A DNA stretch of 64,000 nt from Bacillus sp. HMF5848. GTDB lineage: Bacteria; Bacillota; Bacilli; Bacillales; HMF5848. Positions 17,876-25,384 of the stretch are shown piece by piece (positions within the stretch are counted from its first letter, which is position 1; every line of letters begins with the position of its first letter). Location of the stretch: NCBI RefSeq assembly GCF_003944835.1, contig NZ_RWIV01000001.1, positions 628,001 through 692,000 on the forward strand. The letters are read 5' to 3'. Position numbers and translations under genes: made by a program. The notes under the pieces were generated by a model. It did no database searches. It was not told where the DNA came from and was given only the letters and a program-made list of their open reading frames with translations.

Positions 17876-19360
17876 GTGATTGTAATAGATGTCTTTATGC
17901 AATTTCAAAAAAGAGTGTTATTAAACTACATTATTGGTTCTCTAGTTGCTGTCTTTGGTGTAGGAAGTGTATTTATATTTAATACACTAGAGTTAACTAA
18001 AAATGAAATGATGTATTTAATTATCGTCATGATAATCTCTGCCATATCGATGGTAACCTGTGAGATGGTTTTATATAAAAAGCATATAAAGCCTATTAAG
18101 AAAATATTTGTGAACACATCCTTTACGAGTGAAGAGTTAGAAGCTGCAGTAGCTACTGCGCATAATTTCCCGATTTTGACTGTTAAACGTATTCTAGGAC
18201 CTCACTTATTTGGGTTAGCAGTACCTGCCACGATTATAACCACGATATTTATTTTTACTGGAATATTGAGTATTCCATTTTACGCGATTTTATTCGCTTG
18301 GGCAGGCGCTATTCTAGTCGCAGTCATGCATGCTTTAATTGAGTATTTTTTAACATATGCGCCTATTCAAAAACTGCTACCGCCTTTGTTAGAAAAAATG
18401 TCATCTCTTTCTGAATTAGATTGTAAACAACAGAGCATTCGAACGAAGCTTTTAGCAAGTTCATTATTTATTGCACTATTTCCTGTTTTACTATTCTTCT
18501 TGGCCTTTATATTTATGTTAACCGAGATTGAGATACAAGGCCTGGCAGCCTATATAAGTTGGGCGTCAGTTATAATTATTGTAATTACTGGTATCTCCAT
18601 ATCCATGGCGATGCTTCTATATAAAAATATCAATCATCCGTTACAAGTGATCAGTGCTAAATTTCAAAGTGTACAGCAAGGTGTTTATGTAAATATTGAT
18701 AATGTTTATACAGATGAGTTTTCAAGCCTTGTAACAGGCTTTAATCACATGGTACAAGCGATCAAACAAAAGGATGATCAAAATAGTAAGCTAGTAGAAA
18801 GTTTATTCAACGTATTTGCTGTAACGTTAGATGCTCGTGATAAATATACGGCTGGTCATTCAAATCGCGTTGCTGCTCTCTCCGTAAAGATTGCTAGAAA
18901 AGCGAACTTTAAAGAAAAAGATATTGAGTTGTTAAGAAAGTCAGCACTTTTACATGACATTGGAAAAATAGGTGTATCGGATGCCGTGTTGCTTAAGGAT
19001 GGTAGATTAACAGAGGATGAATTTGCACAAATCAAGCAGCATCCTACAATCGGGGTGAAGATTCTCGAGCAAATACAACTCACTGAAGAGCTTAAACCTA
19101 TTTTGTTAGGTGTCAAGCACCATCATGAACGATTTGATGGGAATGGATATCCAGACAGAGTAAGTGGGTATAACATCCCAGCGTTCGGACGTGTGATGGC
19201 AGTAGCAGATGCATTTGATGCTATGACATCTGATAGACCGTATAGAAAAGGGATGCCAGTTGAAAAAGCATTGAAAATCTTAGAAGAAGGAAAGGGAACA
19301 CAGTGGGATCCTTACTTCATTGATTTATTTCTAGAGATTATGAAGGACACCTATCAGTAA
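17876..19360 (+). CDS. Membrane HAMP/HD-GYP protein, likely c-di-GMP phosphodiesterase
   Basis: A 494-residue membrane protein. Six hydrophobic segments fall in pairs near 15-60, 110-160 and 195-250. A HAMP-like linker (INHPLQVISAKFQSV to about 300) leads to an HD-GYP domain from about residue 312. Metal and catalytic motifs are intact: GHSNRVAALS, LLHDIGKIG, then HHHERFDGNGYP and ADAFDAMTSDRPYR. HD-GYP enzymes hydrolyse c-di-GMP to pGpG or GMP. The start is uncertain: GTG 17876 gives the full frame and ATG 17897 is in frame, but neither has a well-spaced ribosome site. It is monocistronic. Confidence 0.87.
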   Translation: MIVIDVFMQFQKRVLLNYIIGSLVAVFGVGSVFIFNTLELTKNEMMYLIIVMIISAISMVTCEMVLYKKHIKPIKKIFVNTSFTSEELEAAVATAHNFPILTVKRILGPHLFGLAVPATIITTIFIFTGILSIPFYAILFAWAGAILVAVMHALIEYFLTYAPIQKLLPPLLEKMSSLSELDCKQQSIRTKLLASSLFIALFPVLLFFLAFIFMLTEIEIQGLAAYISWASVIIIVITGISISMAMLLYKNINHPLQVISAKFQSVQQGVYVNIDNVYTDEFSSLVTGFNHMVQAIKQKDDQNSKLVESLFNVFAVTLDARDKYTAGHSNRVAALSVKIARKANFKEKDIELLRKSALLHDIGKIGVSDAVLLKDGRLTEDEFAQIKQHPTIGVKILEQIQLTEELKPILLGVKHHHERFDGNGYPDRVSGYNIPAFGRVMAVADAFDAMTSDRPYRKGMPVEKALKILEEGKGTQWDPYFIDLFLEIMKDTYQ

Positions 19361-19467
19361 CAAAGTTGCCTCAATTATGGATAATTTGTTACATATTTAG
19401 GAAATATATTGTTATTTTTGTATATTTTACATATGTTAAATCCATTACATAATAAGAGGTGATATAT

Positions 19468-20361
19468 ATGAAAAAGGTTTTTGTAATTGGTGGCGTATCA
19501 TATGATATGATTATTCATCTTAACGAATTCCCTAAGCCTATACCACAAACAATTCATCACTGTGATTCCGTAATTGAAGCGGTAGGATCGACAGGAACCG
19601 GGAAAGCAGCAGCTTTAGCTAAATTGGGCTTTGATGTTACGCTACAAGGTTTAATGGGAGAAGATTTGTATGGTGAAAAAGTGAAAGGATTTTGTAAGGA
19701 ACATAACATTCAATATATGTATGATATTGACCCTAAGGGTACAGACCGACATGTAAATATAATGAACAGTTGTGGACAGCGTATTTCTATGTTTATAGCG
19801 GAAACAAGTCAAGAGCCTGACATGGATTACACGAAATATGAAAAGGTTATAGCGGAAAGTGATTATGTTGTGTTAAACATCATTAACTACTGTCGTCATT
19901 TTATTGATATTATAAAAAAGCATAAAAAAGAAATTTGGTGTGATTTGCATGACTACAATGAAGGCAATTCATACCACGAGGACTTTATTGAAGCGGCAGA
20001 TTATATCTTTTTAAGCTCGGATAATCTTCAAGATTATAAAGCTGTTATGACTGACTTCATCAATCGCGGTAAAAAGTTAGTAGTTTGCACACACGGTAAG
20101 GAAGGTGTTACGGCACTAACAACTGAAGGTGAATGGATTGACATGCCTGCTATGTTGGTAGATGAAGTTGTTGATACAAATGGTGCTGGGGATAACTTTT
20201 TTTCGGGATTTTTATACGGGTATGCAAACGATTGCGCTATTGAGGAATGTGTAAAGTATGGCACAGCCGCTGGTGCGATGTGTGTGCAATCTAGTGAACT
20301 TGTACATAAAGATCTGTCTATTCCGATGCTACAGAAGCAAATACCAATTCAAAGTAGGTAG
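19468..20361 (+). CDS. PfkB/ribokinase family carbohydrate kinase
   Basis: A 297-residue cytoplasmic kinase of the ribokinase fold. It opens with FVIGGVSYDMIIHL and the GSTGTGKAAALAKLGFDV motif near residue 35, and ends with the anion-hole/catalytic motif DTNGAGDNFFSGFLYG near 238, which holds the base Asp. Substrate residues do not reveal whether it acts on ribose, fructose 1-phosphate, a nucleoside or another sugar. ATG 19468 follows gaggtga, so the GTG at 19459 that lengthens the frame is not needed. No sugar transporter or regulator is adjacent. Confidence 0.82.
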   Translation: MKKVFVIGGVSYDMIIHLNEFPKPIPQTIHHCDSVIEAVGSTGTGKAAALAKLGFDVTLQGLMGEDLYGEKVKGFCKEHNIQYMYDIDPKGTDRHVNIMNSCGQRISMFIAETSQEPDMDYTKYEKVIAESDYVVLNIINYCRHFIDIIKKHKKEIWCDLHDYNEGNSYHEDFIEAADYIFLSSDNLQDYKAVMTDFINRGKKLVVCTHGKEGVTALTTEGEWIDMPAMLVDEVVDTNGAGDNFFSGFLYGYANDCAIEECVKYGTAAGAMCVQSSELVHKDLSIPMLQKQIPIQSR

Positions 20362-20428
20362 CAGTCAACTCAAAAGAATGTTATTCTCAATTCATAAAGA
20401 AGACAGCTTTTGAAAGGAATACACAAAC

Positions 20429-20659
20429 ATGTATTTAACAGTAAAAGAGACAGCTGAATACCTCTCTGTATCAGAATCATATGTACAATCGTTAATATTG
20501 CAAAATAAGATACGAACTGTTTTTGATGGTGAACAGCATTTAATAATTAAGGACCAATTTAAAACGCATCTTGAGCAACTAGAAAAGTATAAAAAGCTTG
20601 TAGAAGAGCTACAAGCTGAGCCAATTCCTGAAGATATTGATGTGAAGGACGAAGATTAA
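20429..20659 (+). CDS. Small excisionase-type helix-turn-helix protein
   Basis: A 76-residue protein with an N-terminal HTH_17/excisionase-like motif (MYLTVKETAEYLSVSESYVQSLI, residues 1-23), followed by a wing and an acidic coiled C-terminus ending EDIDVKDED. Such proteins bind DNA through a MerR-like winged helix and are not restricted to phage. No integrase or recombinase is nearby, so a phage role is not supported. ATG 20429 has gaaagga upstream. A strong terminator follows within two bases. Confidence 0.75.
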   Translation: MYLTVKETAEYLSVSESYVQSLILQNKIRTVFDGEQHLIIKDQFKTHLEQLEKYKKLVEELQAEPIPEDIDVKDED

Positions 20660-20660
20660 G

Positions 20661-20685
20661 AGCACCCAACTGGGTGCTTTTTTTC
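20661..20685 (+). terminator. Intrinsic terminator
   Basis: agcaccca pairs with tgggtgct around a two-base centre, followed by a run of seven T. Confidence 0.88.
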
Positions 20686-20750
20686 GTTTGGACATGCAAG
20701 TCTCTCGCGGAAATCGGTAGAGTCAGCACGCGGGGAGGGGAGAATCCTGC

Positions 20751-20935
20751 GCGAAAAGAGGGTAGCATCGCGCGAATAGAGAGTAGTATCGCGCGAAAAG
20801 AGTGTAGCACCGCGCGAAAAGAGGGAGTTATCGCGCGAAAAGAGTGTAGCACCGCGCGAAAAGAGAGAGTCATCGCGCGAAAAGAGGGAGCCATCGCGCG
20901 AATAGAGGGTAGCACCGCCCGAATAGATGATGATC
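20751..20935. repeat. Tandem array of about 9 units, 21-bp period
   Basis: Units of exactly 21 bp starting gcgaaaagaggg and ending in a cgc step follow head to tail from 20751 to 20918 (eight units), with a diverged ninth after. The invariant part is gcgaa(a/t)agag at the front and c-a-(c/t)-cgc at the back. Repeat-derived frames are open on both strands because 21 is a multiple of three; they give low-complexity ARKEG/ARIEG or SFRA heptads without a convincing ribosome site. The array lies between two plus-strand genes. Confidence 0.88.
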
Positions 20936-21100
20936 CCGGGATCGCCGAAATAGGGACAAGCCTTGAATAGTGCTTAAAATTTGATAATCGTATATTTTAT
21001 CGAAAATGTGTAATTTTTTTGAAAAACTCCAACATGTAATCGCTTTACAATTGTTATTTTATAGAATTTATGTCATTTGTGTAAAGTTTCACAATATATA

Positions 21101-21155
21101 TTGAAAAAATTTGGTAATAAGCGTATAGTCACACATGAAAGGTAATATATTACCT
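21101..21155 (+). promoter_or_regulatory. marR promoter with palindromic operator
   Basis: TTGAAA (21101-21106) and TATAGT (21124-21129) are 17 bp apart. A perfect 16-bp palindrome, aggtaatatattacct (21140-21155), lies just downstream at the expected transcription start. This is the layout expected for autorepression by the MarR protein encoded next. Confidence 0.75.
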
Positions 21156-21178
21156 AATTTCTCGCGGAGGAAAACGGG

Positions 21179-21628
21179 ATGGATCAAAATTTATTAGAAA
21201 AAGAAGCCTCTATTTTTGGAAGTGTATTCTTATTAGCAAACAAACTCCAAGCTTTGATAGATCAAGATTTTGCAAAATATGGGCTTACAGCCAAGCAGTG
21301 GTTTCTTATGGCGGTGCTCGGGAAATTTTTTTCCGAATCTGCTACTATCTCACAATTGGCTTCTGTTATGGGAAGCTCACATCAAAATGTAAAGCAGTTA
21401 GCTCTTAAATTAGAGAAGGGCGGCTGGGTTCGCATGGAAAAAGACAAACATGATAAGCGCATCACAAGAGTATCATTAACAATACAAACGGAGCAATTTT
21501 GGGAGGGAAGACAACACAATGATGTAAAGTTTTTTAACGAGTTATTTGCTAATTTTACAGAGAGCGAAATTGACGGATTGTTTACCGGACTTGAGAAGCT
21601 ACATAGAGCTGTCTCACAGCTTAGTTGA
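21179..21628 (+). CDS. MarR family transcriptional regulator
   Basis: A 149-residue dimeric winged-helix regulator. The recognition region reads TISQLASVMGSSHQNVKQLALKLEKGGWVRMEKDKHDKRITRVSLT (about 55-100), with the DKRITRV wing typical of the family. Start ATG 21179 follows gcggagg. It leads an apparent operon with a DUF6544-like membrane protein (22-bp gap) and a second membrane protein. The palindrome at 21140 suggests it represses its own operon. The inducing ligand is unknown. Confidence 0.88.
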   Translation: MDQNLLEKEASIFGSVFLLANKLQALIDQDFAKYGLTAKQWFLMAVLGKFFSESATISQLASVMGSSHQNVKQLALKLEKGGWVRMEKDKHDKRITRVSLTIQTEQFWEGRQHNDVKFFNELFANFTESEIDGLFTGLEKLHRAVSQLS

Positions 21629-21650
21629 TAATAAATATGGAGGTACTCAC

Positions 21651-22730
21651 ATGAACATTATATTTTTAATTATATTGATCATTCATGGACTTATTCATTT
21701 ATTAGGGTTTGTGAAAGCATATGAATTGGCTGATGTTAGCCAACTCACACAACATATTTCAAAGCCGATTGGTATCATATGGTTGATCACGACTATTTTG
21801 TTTTTGTTTACAGCTGTTTTCTTTTTAATTAAAAATGACTCATGGTGGATGATAGGAGCGGCTGCTATTGTATTATCACAGTTGTTAATCATCCTGTCTT
21901 GGCAGGATGCGAAGTTTGGTACGATTGCTAATATAATTGTACTAGTAGGTGTCGTATTAGCTTACGGTTCTTGTAACATGAATAAATTAGTTGAACAAGA
22001 GCGAGCGGCCATTCTAGCTGAAAACAAGATGGACAATACCATAGTGACAGAAAGTATGTTGGTTGATCTACCAAAACCTGTTCAAAAATGGATACGTACG
22101 ACAGGAATTGTCGGGAAAGAAAAGATTAGTCAGATGTACTTAGAGCAACGTGCACAAATGAGACTTAAACCAGAGCAAGAAAATTGGTCAAACGCTGATG
22201 TGAAGCAGTATATAACTGTTACAAAACCAGCATTTTTATGGCATGTAAATGTGTCGATGTCAGGTCTGCCTATAGAAGGAAGAGATATTTTAAAAGATGG
22301 CCAGGGGAAAATGTTAATAAAATTAGGTTCTTTGTTTCCTGTTGTCAATGTGAGGAACAACAGTAACGTGAATCAATCTACGATGCAAAGATTTTTATTG
22401 GAGTTACCATGGTACCCATCAGCCGCTTTAAGCGACTACATTGAGTGGGAAGCAATTGATGATAAATCAGCTAAAGCGACGATGACTTATAACGGTGTAA
22501 CAGGCTCTGCGACTTATTTTTTTAATGAGGATGGAGAACTTGTAAAAGGATCTGCTTGGCGCTATAAAGATAATGACAGTGATGAGTTAGTGGAGTGTGT
22601 AGCTGATTTGAAGGAATCTAAACTATTCGATGGAATTAAAATCCCAACGAATGTTGAAATTACGTGGATGCTGGATGAGGGGCCGTACACATGGTATAAA
22701 CTCAATGTAGAAGATGTTGTATTTAACTAG
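21651..22730 (+). CDS. Membrane protein with DUF6544-like C-terminal domain
   Basis: A 359-residue protein. Four TM helices occupy residues 1-115, then a soluble domain of about 220 residues contains VQKWIRTTGIVG, QYITVTKPAFLWHV and GSATYFFNEDGELVKGSAWRYKD. This resembles the DUF6544 family, whose function is not established. Start ATG 21651 follows ggaggt; the frame is open further upstream, into marR, but that start is not needed. Its place directly after marR, in the same direction with no terminator, suggests it is a target of that regulator, perhaps in membrane or drug stress; that is inference. Confidence 0.72.
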   Translation: MNIIFLIILIIHGLIHLLGFVKAYELADVSQLTQHISKPIGIIWLITTILFLFTAVFFLIKNDSWWMIGAAAIVLSQLLIILSWQDAKFGTIANIIVLVGVVLAYGSCNMNKLVEQERAAILAENKMDNTIVTESMLVDLPKPVQKWIRTTGIVGKEKISQMYLEQRAQMRLKPEQENWSNADVKQYITVTKPAFLWHVNVSMSGLPIEGRDILKDGQGKMLIKLGSLFPVVNVRNNSNVNQSTMQRFLLELPWYPSAALSDYIEWEAIDDKSAKATMTYNGVTGSATYFFNEDGELVKGSAWRYKDNDSDELVECVADLKESKLFDGIKIPTNVEITWMLDEGPYTWYKLNVEDVVFN

Positions 22731-22742
22731 AATAGGAGAGAA

Positions 22743-23618
22743 ATGATGATGAAGCCTTCAAAACTGATAGTTGTATTATCATTGGCTGTTGCTGCATTAA
22801 CTATCGTTATAGCTGCGGTAGGATTGTTCTCAAATGGTGGAAATGGCCCGTTCTCCTTTACCACCGTGCGTGGTGAAGAAGTAATGTTATACGGTACGGG
22901 AATATACGCATATGATCTTCTATTTAAAGGTCCGATATTTCGTGGAACGGATGCAGTTATGTTGGTCGTTACTGTGCCGGTTTTACTATTTACAATTTAT
23001 CGATATAGTCGTAAACCTTCAGCAAAAATACAGTTATTCTTGACGAGTGTATTGTTTTGTATATTATATTATGCAATTTCACTTGTTTTTGGTGTGGTAT
23101 ATAACAACATGTTCGTCGTGTATGTTGCATTGTTTTCAACGAGCTTCTATGCACTTATCGTATCAACTGTATCACTTGATTTTAAGCAGTTAACGGCGAA
23201 TATAACGAGCAATTTTCCTCATCGAGGCGTAGGTATTTTCTTAATAATCGCTGCTGCAAGTTTATTTGTATGGTTTATTGATGTGATAGGTTCATTAGTG
23301 AATAATACGATACCAGCAGGTGTGTCTATATACACTACAGAAGTGACTTATGCGCTAGATTTGGGGCTTCTTGCACCAGCTTCTATTATTGGAGGCTACT
23401 TAATTTTAAAAAGAAAACAATTCGGATATTGGATTGCATCATGTATGATCACGCTTTGCTCTTTAATCGGTATAATCGTTATTGGGCAAACAGTGGCACA
23501 GAGCATGGCAGGGGTTACGCTCGAGCTTTATCAATTTATTGCTTTTGTTGGTGTGTTTATTGTTTTAAGTGGTATTGCCTCACTTTTCTTGGTTAGGATG
23601 TACCGGAATTTTGCATAG
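22743..23618 (+). CDS. Polytopic membrane protein of unknown function
   Basis: About 290 residues with roughly eight TM helices across the whole length (for example IVVLSLAVAALTIVIAAVGL near 10-28 and FIAFVGVFIVLSGIASLFLV near the end). I recognise no family motif. Three in-frame ATG codons begin at 22743, 22746 and 22749; the third has the best spacing to aggagag. It starts 12 bp after the DUF6544-like gene and is likely the last gene of the marR operon, given the strong terminator behind it. Confidence 0.65.
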   Translation: MMMKPSKLIVVLSLAVAALTIVIAAVGLFSNGGNGPFSFTTVRGEEVMLYGTGIYAYDLLFKGPIFRGTDAVMLVVTVPVLLFTIYRYSRKPSAKIQLFLTSVLFCILYYAISLVFGVVYNNMFVVYVALFSTSFYALIVSTVSLDFKQLTANITSNFPHRGVGIFLIIAAASLFVWFIDVIGSLVNNTIPAGVSIYTTEVTYALDLGLLAPASIIGGYLILKRKQFGYWIASCMITLCSLIGIIVIGQTVAQSMAGVTLELYQFIAFVGVFIVLSGIASLFLVRMYRNFA

Positions 23619-23630
23619 CTACTCTATGAA

Positions 23631-23657
23631 ACTGTTACTTCGGTAGCAGTTTTTTTA
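23631..23657 (+). terminator. Intrinsic terminator with UUCG loop
   Basis: actgttac and gtagcagt pair (one G-U) around ttcg and are followed by ttttttt. It ends the marR operon. Confidence 0.88.
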
Positions 23658-23708
23658 TGTGCGGAAAAAGCCGAAAGGTTAATTTATATAGTATTCGACC
23701 TTCTTACC

Positions 23709-24056
23709 AAGAATTTAAGGACGCTTTTCAAGGATTACGGTCCGGTAATCAAGAATTTCGGGACACTTTTCAGTAATTATGGTCCAGTTATCAAGAATTA
23801 CGGGACGCTTTTCAAGAATTACGGTTCGTTTATCAAGAATTACGGGACACTTTTCAAGAATTATGGTCCGTTTATCAAGAATTATGGTCCGTTTATCAAG
23901 AATTATGGTCCGTTTATCAAGAATTTCGAATCACTTTTCAAGAATTACGGGACGCTTTTCAAGAATTATGGTCCGTTTATCAAGAATTTCGAATCACTTT
24001 TCAAGAAATCGAACTCATATATCAAGAAATTCCCTGCTTTTCAAGAATTACGGTCG
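23709..24056. repeat. Tandem array of about 16 units, 21-bp period
   Basis: Units begin aagaatta and end in ttttc or ttatc. They run head to tail at 21-bp steps from 23709 to about 24023, then a 19-bp unit and a partial one. Two main subtypes alternate irregularly: one with acgggacgcttttc and one with atggtccgtttatc; a third has tttcgaatcacttttc. The heptad-coding frame across them (SRITGRF/SRIMVRL) is a product of the 21-bp period. The array lies between convergent genes, downstream of the marR operon terminator. Confidence 0.9.
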
Positions 24057-24129
24057 AGAAAATGAACATGACGGGCGAATGATGATTTGCATGGAAAAGA
24101 TAATTTAGATGATAAAACTTAAAGGAAAA

Positions 24130-24167
24130 CATAAGACGCGTGATTGAACAACATCACACGTCTTATG
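24130..24167. terminator. Hairpin terminator between repeat array and hydrolase gene
   Basis: cataagacgcgtgat pairs with atcacacgtcttatg (one mismatch) around an 8-base loop. T-rich sequence follows on the plus strand and gttttcc follows on the minus strand, so it mainly looks rightward but may serve the leftward hydrolase gene ending at 24175. Confidence 0.75.
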
Positions 24168-24174
24168 ATTTTTA

Positions 24175-24888
24175 TTATTTAGCTTGCTTAATCCACGTGT
24201 CAATGAGTGTAGTGACTACATCTAACTGCTCGCGAGCACTTAAGTCTGTTGGATTATCGCCTTTTTGTAATCCGTACATACCAAAGTTAGAGTGATTTCC
24301 AGCTTCGATAATATGAACGACATTATTTTCAACAGGTAACAAATTGTTTTTACTTAACATATCATCCAATGGAGCAACGGCATCTATTTCACCAAATATA
24401 GAAAGTGTCCGGAGATCACTATCAGACATATCCGATATAGGATACGAAGCTAAAAACACAATCCCTTCAATGTCTCGAGGATTTTTCATGGCAAAAGATG
24501 ATGCAGCGACACCTCCTAATGAATGTCCCCCTATGTACCAGTTTTTAACATCAGTATACGTATTTATAAGTTCTTCTGCTTTATTTGAGCCAAGAATAGC
24601 GAGGTCAAAGGGCAACTGTGGAATCACAACAAAATAACCTTTTTCAGCCAACGCACTTCCTAAGTACGCATATGCTTCTTTTTCGACTTTACCACCTTGA
24701 TAAAATATGAATCCAACATCAGCTTTTGCGTCTCCAAATGTTAAATCACCATTCTCTTCACCTACTATATATGAAAACACTTCTGAGCTAGGTTTATACG
24801 TGAATTGAGTCCATATGAAAAACAGTATTATAGTTACTCCTATTACCCCAACGATAGTGAGCAGTATACGTTTAATCCAAGTATTCAT
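24175..24888 (-). CDS. Membrane-anchored alpha/beta hydrolase
   Basis: A 237-residue protein with an N-terminal TM anchor (residues 8-27) and an alpha/beta hydrolase domain. The nucleophile elbow is GGHSLGGVAA (Ser about 122), an acid is likely in IFGEIDAVAPLD, and the catalytic His lies in EAGNHSNFG near 199. The early VGFIFYQGGKVEKEAYAYLG segment resembles the family named alpha/beta hydrolase_5. The anchor would place it outside the cell. The substrate is unknown; an esterase is likely. It is monocistronic and the start has only a weak ribosome site. Confidence 0.8.
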   Translation of the reverse strand: MNTWIKRILLTIVGVIGVTIILFFIWTQFTYKPSSEVFSYIVGEENGDLTFGDAKADVGFIFYQGGKVEKEAYAYLGSALAEKGYFVVIPQLPFDLAILGSNKAEELINTYTDVKNWYIGGHSLGGVAASSFAMKNPRDIEGIVFLASYPISDMSDSDLRTLSIFGEIDAVAPLDDMLSKNNLLPVENNVVHIIEAGNHSNFGMYGLQKGDNPTDLSAREQLDVVTTLIDTWIKQAK

Positions 24889-25035
24889 GGATTTATCCCC
24901 ATCCTTTTTTTATTTTTCAGCTATGACCTGAATTTTTTTCTCTTCTAATCTTCATAATAGCACAGCGTCTTATTGTATATAGCAGTCTAAACGATGCTAC
25001 AATAAGAATAATTATAAATGGAAGGGAACTTGCTT

Positions 25036-25323
25036 GTGAATCCACTTTGTGTCCAAGAGTATGTTAAGGTTATAAGAAAAATTGAGGACAATCGTCAGCT
25101 CCATATTGAAACGGAGCATTATTTACATTTATACCCTGATAAAATTACCGATAGTTTAAGACAGTTCAACATAAAAGATGTTCGTGATATGACCTATAAG
25201 CCTTTCTCAAGCACTCCGAAAGGGTTTCTCTACTTACACACAACTCAAGGTGTGTTTTCGTATGTCGTTACAACTTCCCCCATACCATTCATCGAGAAAT
25301 ATAAGCAATACAAAATTGTTTAA
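25036..25323 (+). CDS. Small conserved-looking protein of unknown function
   Basis: About 95 residues with a mixed alpha/beta look and no TM helix; the beta-rich middle (HLYPDKITDSLRQFNIKDVRDMTYK, FLYLHTTQGVFSYVV) recalls PH-like small domains. I do not recognise the family. GTG 25036 is favoured because aaggga lies about 9 bases upstream; ATG 25018 is in frame but has no ribosome site. It lies 62 bp upstream of the ABC exporter pair in the same direction with no terminator between, so co-transcription is possible. Confidence 0.6.
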   Translation: MNPLCVQEYVKVIRKIEDNRQLHIETEHYLHLYPDKITDSLRQFNIKDVRDMTYKPFSSTPKGFLYLHTTQGVFSYVVTTSPIPFIEKYKQYKIV

Positions 25324-25384
25324 ATATAACGACAAATAGAGGTATGATAGAAAAATAAAGATAAATAATGAAGGGGCGGGTCAG

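Noticed and set aside
20429-20659. Phage excisionase marking a prophage edge
   Set aside because: No integrase, att repeats or phage genes are nearby; this HTH fold is also common in chromosomal small proteins.
20559-20970. Low-complexity ARKEG and SFRA repeat proteins on opposite strands
   Set aside because: Same cause: open frames on both strands of a 21-bp tandem array, with no start signals.
23709-24056. CRISPR array
   Set aside because: Units are contiguous 21-bp repeats without unique spacers of constant length, and no cas genes are present. The same holds for the other two arrays.
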